Shown here piece by piece: positions 7,249-12,465 of a stretch of DNA of 12,465 nucleotides. The notes beneath the pieces are model-generated. The model had not been told where the DNA came from. It saw nothing but the letters and a program-made list of their open reading frames with translations, and ran no database searches. Origin of the DNA: Clostridiales bacterium (lineage in GTDB: Bacteria; Bacillota; Clostridia; Christensenellales; Aristaeellaceae). How positions within the stretch are numbered: the stretch's first letter is position 1; each line of letters starts with the position of its first letter. The stretch is taken from contig SFGO01000074.1 of NCBI GenBank assembly GCA_004556545.1, forward strand, positions 1-12,465, written 5' to 3'. A program made the translations under genes and the position numbers.

Positions 7249-7313
7249 AGCTTCTTTGAGCTTCTGCTTTTTCAAACGATTACGACACGACCACGACAAT
7301 GGGGGAATGAGGT

Positions 7314-8255
7314 TTGACCAGCTTTCTCAACGCGCTGCCGGGGGCGATTTCTCAGGGCTTGATCTGGGGCGTCATGGCCATCGGCGTATACATTACCTAT
7401 AAAATTCTGGACATCGCTGATCTGACGGTGGACGGCTCCTTCTGCACGGGCGGCGCGGTGTGCGTCATGATGATCGCAGGGGGCTGCAACGTCTGGCTGG
7501 CCCTGCTGTGCGCCATGCTGACGGGCATGCTGACCGGTCTGGCGACCGGCCTTTTGCACACGGCCTGCGGCATCCCGGCCATTCTGGCGGGCATTCTGAC
7601 CCAGCTGGGCTTGTGGTCGGTCAATCTGGCCATCATGGGCATGAAGGCCAATCAGGCCCTCAACGTGAGCAAGCAGCCCCTGCTGGTTTCCCTGCGCTAT
7701 CTGCAGGAGGTAGCCAAAGGAACGCGGCCCTTCTATATGCACCCGATTTTCATCGTGGGGCTGTTCGTGCTGGCAATCATAGCCATTCTGTACTGGTTCT
7801 TCGGCACGGAGCTGGGCTCTTCCATCCGCGCGACCGGCGCCAATCTGCATATGTCCCGGGCGCAGGGCATCAACACCAACAGGAACATCGTGCTGGGCCT
7901 GATGATCTCCAACGGTCTGGTGGCGCTTTCCGGCGCGCTTTTGAGCCAGTACCAGAGCTTTGCGGACATCAACATGGGCCGCGGCGCTATCGTGATTGGT
8001 CTGGCGGCGGTCATCATCGGTGAAGCGCTGTTCGGCAAGCTGTTCCGCAATTTCGCCCTGAAGCTGCTGGCGGTGGCCATCGGCTCTGTCATCTATTACG
8101 CGGTCATTCAGGCGGTGGTCAGCCTGAGCGGCATCAATTCCAACTACCTGAAGCTGCTCTCCGCCCTGATCGTGGCCGTGTTCCTGACCGTGCCCTACTG
8201 GAAGGCCAAGTATTTCAGCAAAAAGACCGTGAAGGGGGGCAAGACCCATGCTTGA
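7314..8255 (+). CDS. ABC transporter permease, TrpY type
   Basis: This is the integral membrane subunit of the importer whose receptor is encoded at 6144. The 313 residues contain about eight hydrophobic segments. Family landmarks are IADLTVDGSFCTGGAV (34-49) near the N-terminus, the cytoplasmic loop GTELGSSIRATGANLHMSRA (164-183) that should contact the ATPase, and SFADINMGRGAIVIGLAAVIIG (215-236). The tail is Lys-rich. The start is TTG at 7314. It is the first start codon after an in-frame TGA at 7308-7310, and GGGGG (7301-7305) lies 8 nt upstream. The nearby ATG at 7307 is out of frame. The gene overlaps the ATPase gene by 8 nt. Substrate specificity is not determinable here. Confidence 0.9.
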   Translation: MTSFLNALPGAISQGLIWGVMAIGVYITYKILDIADLTVDGSFCTGGAVCVMMIAGGCNVWLALLCAMLTGMLTGLATGLLHTACGIPAILAGILTQLGLWSVNLAIMGMKANQALNVSKQPLLVSLRYLQEVAKGTRPFYMHPIFIVGLFVLAIIAILYWFFGTELGSSIRATGANLHMSRAQGINTNRNIVLGLMISNGLVALSGALLSQYQSFADINMGRGAIVIGLAAVIIGEALFGKLFRNFALKLLAVAIGSVIYYAVIQAVVSLSGINSNYLKLLSALIVAVFLTVPYWKAKYFSKKTVKGGKTHA

Positions 8256-9042
8256 AATCAAGGAAATCAGCAAAACCTTCAATGCGGGAACCGTCAACGA
8301 AAAGACCGCGCTGAACGGCGTTTCCCTGACCCTGAACGACGGCGATTTCGTCACCGTCATCGGCGGCAACGGCGCGGGCAAATCCACCCTGCTGAATGCC
8401 GTAGCGGGCGTCTGGCCCGTGGATCAGGGCAGCATCTCCATTGACGGCGTGGATGTGACCCATCTGCCGGAGTACAAGCGGGCCCGGTACATCGGCCGGG
8501 TCTTTCAGGACCCCATGATGGGCACCGCCGCCACCATGCAGATTGAGGAAAATCTGGCGCTGGCCCGGCGGCGCGGCAAGCCCCGCAGCCTGCGGCCCGG
8601 CATTACCGCCGCCGAGCGAGAGGAATACAGGGAACTGCTCAAAAGCCTGAATCTGGGTCTGGAAGACCGCCTGACCGCCAAGGTGGGCCTGCTTTCCGGC
8701 GGCCAGCGGCAGGCGCTGACGCTGCTGATGGCCACGCTGCAAAAGCCCAAGCTGCTGCTTCTGGACGAGCACACCGCCGCGCTGGATCCCAAAACGGCGG
8801 CCAAGGTGCTGGAAGTGACGGACCGCATCATCCGTCAGGAAAGGCTGACCACGCTGATGATTACCCACAACATGCGGGACGCCATCGCTCACGGCAACCG
8901 GCTGATTATGCTTTACGAGGGCCGCATTGCCGTGGATGTTTCCGGCGAGGACAAGGAGCGCCTGACCGTTGAAGACCTGCTGGGCATGTTTGAAAAGGTC
9001 AGCGGGGAGCAGTTTGCCAGCGACCGGGCGCTGCTGGGATAA
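8248..9042 (+). CDS. ABC transporter ATP-binding protein, TrpZ type
   Basis: This cytoplasmic ATPase energises the permease encoded immediately upstream. The 264 residues have Walker A GGNGAGKST (39-47), Q-loop VFQDPMMGTA (85-94), signature LSGGQ (149-153), Walker B LLLLDE (169-174) followed by HTAALDP, and the H-loop ITHNM (205-209). All catalytic positions are intact. The N-terminal MLEIKEISKTFNAGTVNEKTA and the HTAALDP D-loop are typical of the COG1101-like ATPases that accompany TrpX-type receptors. AAGGGGGG (8232-8239) lies 8 nt before the ATG, inside the permease gene, and the 8-nt overlap suggests coupled translation. Confidence 0.93.
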   Translation: MLEIKEISKTFNAGTVNEKTALNGVSLTLNDGDFVTVIGGNGAGKSTLLNAVAGVWPVDQGSISIDGVDVTHLPEYKRARYIGRVFQDPMMGTAATMQIEENLALARRRGKPRSLRPGITAAEREEYRELLKSLNLGLEDRLTAKVGLLSGGQRQALTLLMATLQKPKLLLLDEHTAALDPKTAAKVLEVTDRIIRQERLTTLMITHNMRDAIAHGNRLIMLYEGRIAVDVSGEDKERLTVEDLLGMFEKVSGEQFASDRALLG

Positions 9043-9063
9043 GGCGATGGGAGAAACATTGAA

Positions 9064-10344
9064 ATGAGACGGACACTGCTTCGCGGCTCGGCGCTGCTGC
9101 TGGGCGGGATTCTTTTGGGAATGCTTCTGCTGGCGGCGGCGTATGCCCTGCCGGTGGAGCCAATCAGAAAGCATCTGGAGGAATCGCTTGTCTGTTTTGA
9201 CGGCAGCGACGATATGCCGGAGGCGGACAACGAAACGCTGATCAAAACCTATCCGGGCACATGGCTGGACGTTCGCACGGATCTGGTGATGATGCAGATC
9301 GCCGCCTACGATTCCGATGTTTCTCCGTGGGAGCAAGCGCTGGAAAACCGTATGTATAACGATATGGAGCACTATTTCCGGCTGAGCGATCGTTTGGCCG
9401 CAGTCGCCCGAGGAGTCGGCAAGGATGCGGAGCCCGCCTATTCCTATGGCCGCTACTGGCATGGATATCTGGTGCTGCTCAAGCCTCTGCTGATGCTGTG
9501 CAGCTACATGGATATTCGAATGCTGAACGTTCTGGCGCAGGGGACGCTGCTGCTGTATTTGATCGTACAGCTGAAAAAGAAGGGCGCACGCTGCATCCCG
9601 GCTTTGGGGGCGGCGCTGGCTGTATTGCAGGCATGGCTGCTTCCGCTGTGCCTGCAATACTCGACGGCATGGCTGACGGCGCTGGCCGCCATGTGCCTGC
9701 TGATCAGGTTCCAGCACGGCTTTGAGAAAAACGGCGCTGCGCTGTTTTTTCTCGGCATAGGCATGGTAACGGCTTATGTGGATTTTCTGACCTATCCGCT
9801 GATTACCTTCGGTCTGCCCTGCGTTCTCTGGCTGATGCTGGAACAGGACCGGCAAAAGAATGCGTTTTCGCTGCTGCTGCGTCTGGCGCTGGCATGGGGG
9901 ATTGGCTACGCTGGAATGTGGGCCGGAAAATGGCTGATGATTCTGCTCTTCGGGCAGGCAGGGGAAGGCAGCATGATTCTCGCCGCCATGGAAGAAAGAG
10001 GACTGAACGGCGCCATCAGCCCGTGGAGCGCGATTCTTCGGAACGTGAGCGTGCTGTGGCGCAAACCCTATAAGCTTGCGCTGGCATGCGCTGCGGTCTG
10101 GATGGCGCTTCGGCTGATTCGTCTGGGAAAGAATCGAAAGAGAGTGCCGCTGGAGCTGGCGGGAGCGCTGCTGACCACGGCGGTGATGCCGCTGGCGTGG
10201 TATGCGGTAATGAATAACCACAGCCATGTTCACTATTTCTTTACGTATCGGAATCTGGCCGTAAGCGTCTTTGCGCTGGGGTGTATGGCTTCCCTGTTTC
10301 TGGAAGACAAAAGAAAAGAGGACGAAAAAGGCCTGCCGGTATAG
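9064..10344 (+). CDS. Polytopic membrane protein of unknown function
   Basis: This 426-residue protein has an N-terminal membrane segment (about 5-28), a region of about 110 residues probably outside the cell, and then roughly eight hydrophobic segments from about 155 to 412, ending in a charged tail. Possible family landmarks are RYWHGYL (130-136), DFLTYPL (240-246) and NNHSHVHYFFTYR (384-396). This layout recalls GT-C-like or polysaccharide-associated membrane proteins of Bacillota, but I cannot confirm that. It begins 21 nt after the ATPase gene, with GGGAG about 10 nt before the ATG, so co-transcription is likely; a role in the transporter is not implied. Its stop codon lies inside a terminator hairpin. 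Confidence 0.75.
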   Translation: MRRTLLRGSALLLGGILLGMLLLAAAYALPVEPIRKHLEESLVCFDGSDDMPEADNETLIKTYPGTWLDVRTDLVMMQIAAYDSDVSPWEQALENRMYNDMEHYFRLSDRLAAVARGVGKDAEPAYSYGRYWHGYLVLLKPLLMLCSYMDIRMLNVLAQGTLLLYLIVQLKKKGARCIPALGAALAVLQAWLLPLCLQYSTAWLTALAAMCLLIRFQHGFEKNGAALFFLGIGMVTAYVDFLTYPLITFGLPCVLWLMLEQDRQKNAFSLLLRLALAWGIGYAGMWAGKWLMILLFGQAGEGSMILAAMEERGLNGAISPWSAILRNVSVLWRKPYKLALACAAVWMALRLIRLGKNRKRVPLELAGALLTTAVMPLAWYAVMNNHSHVHYFFTYRNLAVSVFALGCMASLFLEDKRKEDEKGLPV

Positions 10345-10359
10345 CGGGCCTTTTTTCGT
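10322..10359 (+). terminator. Rho-independent terminator overlapping the end of the membrane-protein gene
   Basis: AAAAAGGCCTGC (10325-10336) pairs with GCGGGCCTTTTT (10344-10355), with one G.U pair, around a 7-nt loop. A T run completes it, and the flanking ACG/CGT can also pair. The TAG stop (10342-10344) lies in the loop and stem. The A run on the left makes it potentially bidirectional. It separates the transporter operon from lepA. Confidence 0.85.
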
Positions 10360-10364
10360 TACAG

Positions 10365-10393
10365 TTGCTTTTTTTCCTCAAAAACGTTATCAT
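10365..10393 (+). promoter_or_regulatory. Probable lepA promoter
   Basis: TTGCTT (10365-10370) and TATCAT (10388-10393) are 17 nt apart. The -10 matches five of six consensus bases, and the -35 matches TTG only. A small inverted repeat, TAGAA/TTCTA (10393-10397, 10402-10406), overlaps the expected start site near 10400. The upstream terminator makes a separate promoter likely. Confidence 0.55.
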
Positions 10394-10432
10394 AGAAAGC
10401 GTTCTATTTTACTTGCTTGGAGGGAAACGCAG

Positions 10433-12243
<1,811 letters not shown>

Positions 12244-12244
<1 letters not shown>

Positions 12245-12465
12245 CAGGGGGTGACCCCCTGCACCCCGGACTGCGCGCCGCAGGCGCGCAGGGCGCTCGG
12301 GGGAGGCCCGTTGGCCGGGGTTTTACCGCCGCTCGGCGACAGGCCTCGCGGCTCGCGGGTCTGGTGCGGCTCCCTGTTTATTGTCGTGTAAAGACCGCCA
12401 TTCGGCGACAGGCCTCATGGCTCGCTATAAAGACCAGCGTGAATTCAAACTCACGCTGGCCTTTT
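12244..12465 (-). repeat. Composite interspersed repeat, shorter copy, after the 3' end of lepA
   Basis: This is an inverted counterpart of 348-686. In minus-strand order it has a terminator-like hairpin (12464-12429), a 32-nt module (12425-12394), a 37-nt spacer, a second module (12356-12325) and one structured tail. The tail comprises the outer stem CCGGGGT/ACCCCGG (12315-12321, 12263-12269), the inner stem CTGCGCGCC/GGCGCGCAG (12271-12279, 12283-12291) and the hairpin GCAGGGGGT/ACCCCCTGC (12244-12252, 12254-12262). It has one module-plus-tail unit fewer than the left copy. The element may continue past the window end. Confidence 0.75.
12429..12465 (+). terminator. Terminator-like hairpin downstream of lepA
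   Basis: AAAGACCAGCGTGA (12429-12442) pairs with TCACGCTGGCCTTT (12451-12464) around an 8-nt loop, with one mismatch on the plus strand, followed by TTTT up to the window end. It would end lepA transcripts about 220 nt past the stop codon, and it closely matches the hairpin at 349-384. Confidence 0.6.

Noticed and set aside
8215..10233. Minus-strand open frame of 672 codons
   Set aside because: It lies antisense to the ATPase and membrane-protein genes, is rich in His, Gln and Arg as expected for the reverse of G+C-biased codons, and has no domain.

Overview
The window comes from a G+C-rich bacterium, most likely a Gram-positive anaerobe of the Bacillota (class Clostridia, perhaps a gut lineage such as Christensenellales or Oscillospirales). 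The reasons are the LepA sequence, a TrpXYZ-type ABC transporter, AGGAGG ribosome binding sites with TTG starts, sigma-A-like promoters, and G+C-rich intergenic repeats of a kind I associate with gut Clostridia. The lineage is inference. One complication is that neither solute-binding protein has a clear lipobox.

Layout: (a) 1-690 has no real gene. It holds a possible terminator, about 2.7 imperfect copies of a ~100-bp tandem repeat (78-345), and a composite hairpin-rich repeat (348-686). (b) 647-5665, minus strand, is a complete branched-chain amino-acid ABC operon, livJ-livH-livM-livG-livF. livM/livG and livG/livF overlap by ATGA, and a large hairpin lies between livJ and livH. (c) 5666-6143 is a 478-bp divergent regulatory region. 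It has one consensus-like promoter facing each way, an A/T-rich centre with inverted repeats, and a structured leader before the plus-strand genes. (d) 6144-9042, plus strand, is a three-gene ABC importer of the TrpXYZ type (binding protein, permease, ATPase). A hairpin and a run of 16-bp repeats separate the binding-protein gene from the permease gene. (e) 9064-10344 is a polytopic membrane protein of unknown function ending in a Rho-independent terminator. (f) 10433-12244 is lepA (elongation factor 4), with its own promoter and a TTG start. (g) 12244-12465 is a second, inverted copy of the composite repeat.

The two transport operons diverge from one control region, which would allow joint regulation of amino-acid uptake. 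In both, a hairpin directly after the binding-protein gene could give excess binding protein over membrane components.

The genes are ordinary; the least explained material is the repeat family. Two inverted composite copies abut the 3' ends of livF and lepA. They contain five copies of a 32-nt module and hairpins that stay paired although their sequences differ. Nearly all substitutions that affect pairing leave G.U pairs if the element is read in one particular direction, which suggests a structured RNA or a folded mobile repeat. I found no defence system, CRISPR array, integrase, transposase, tRNA or rRNA.
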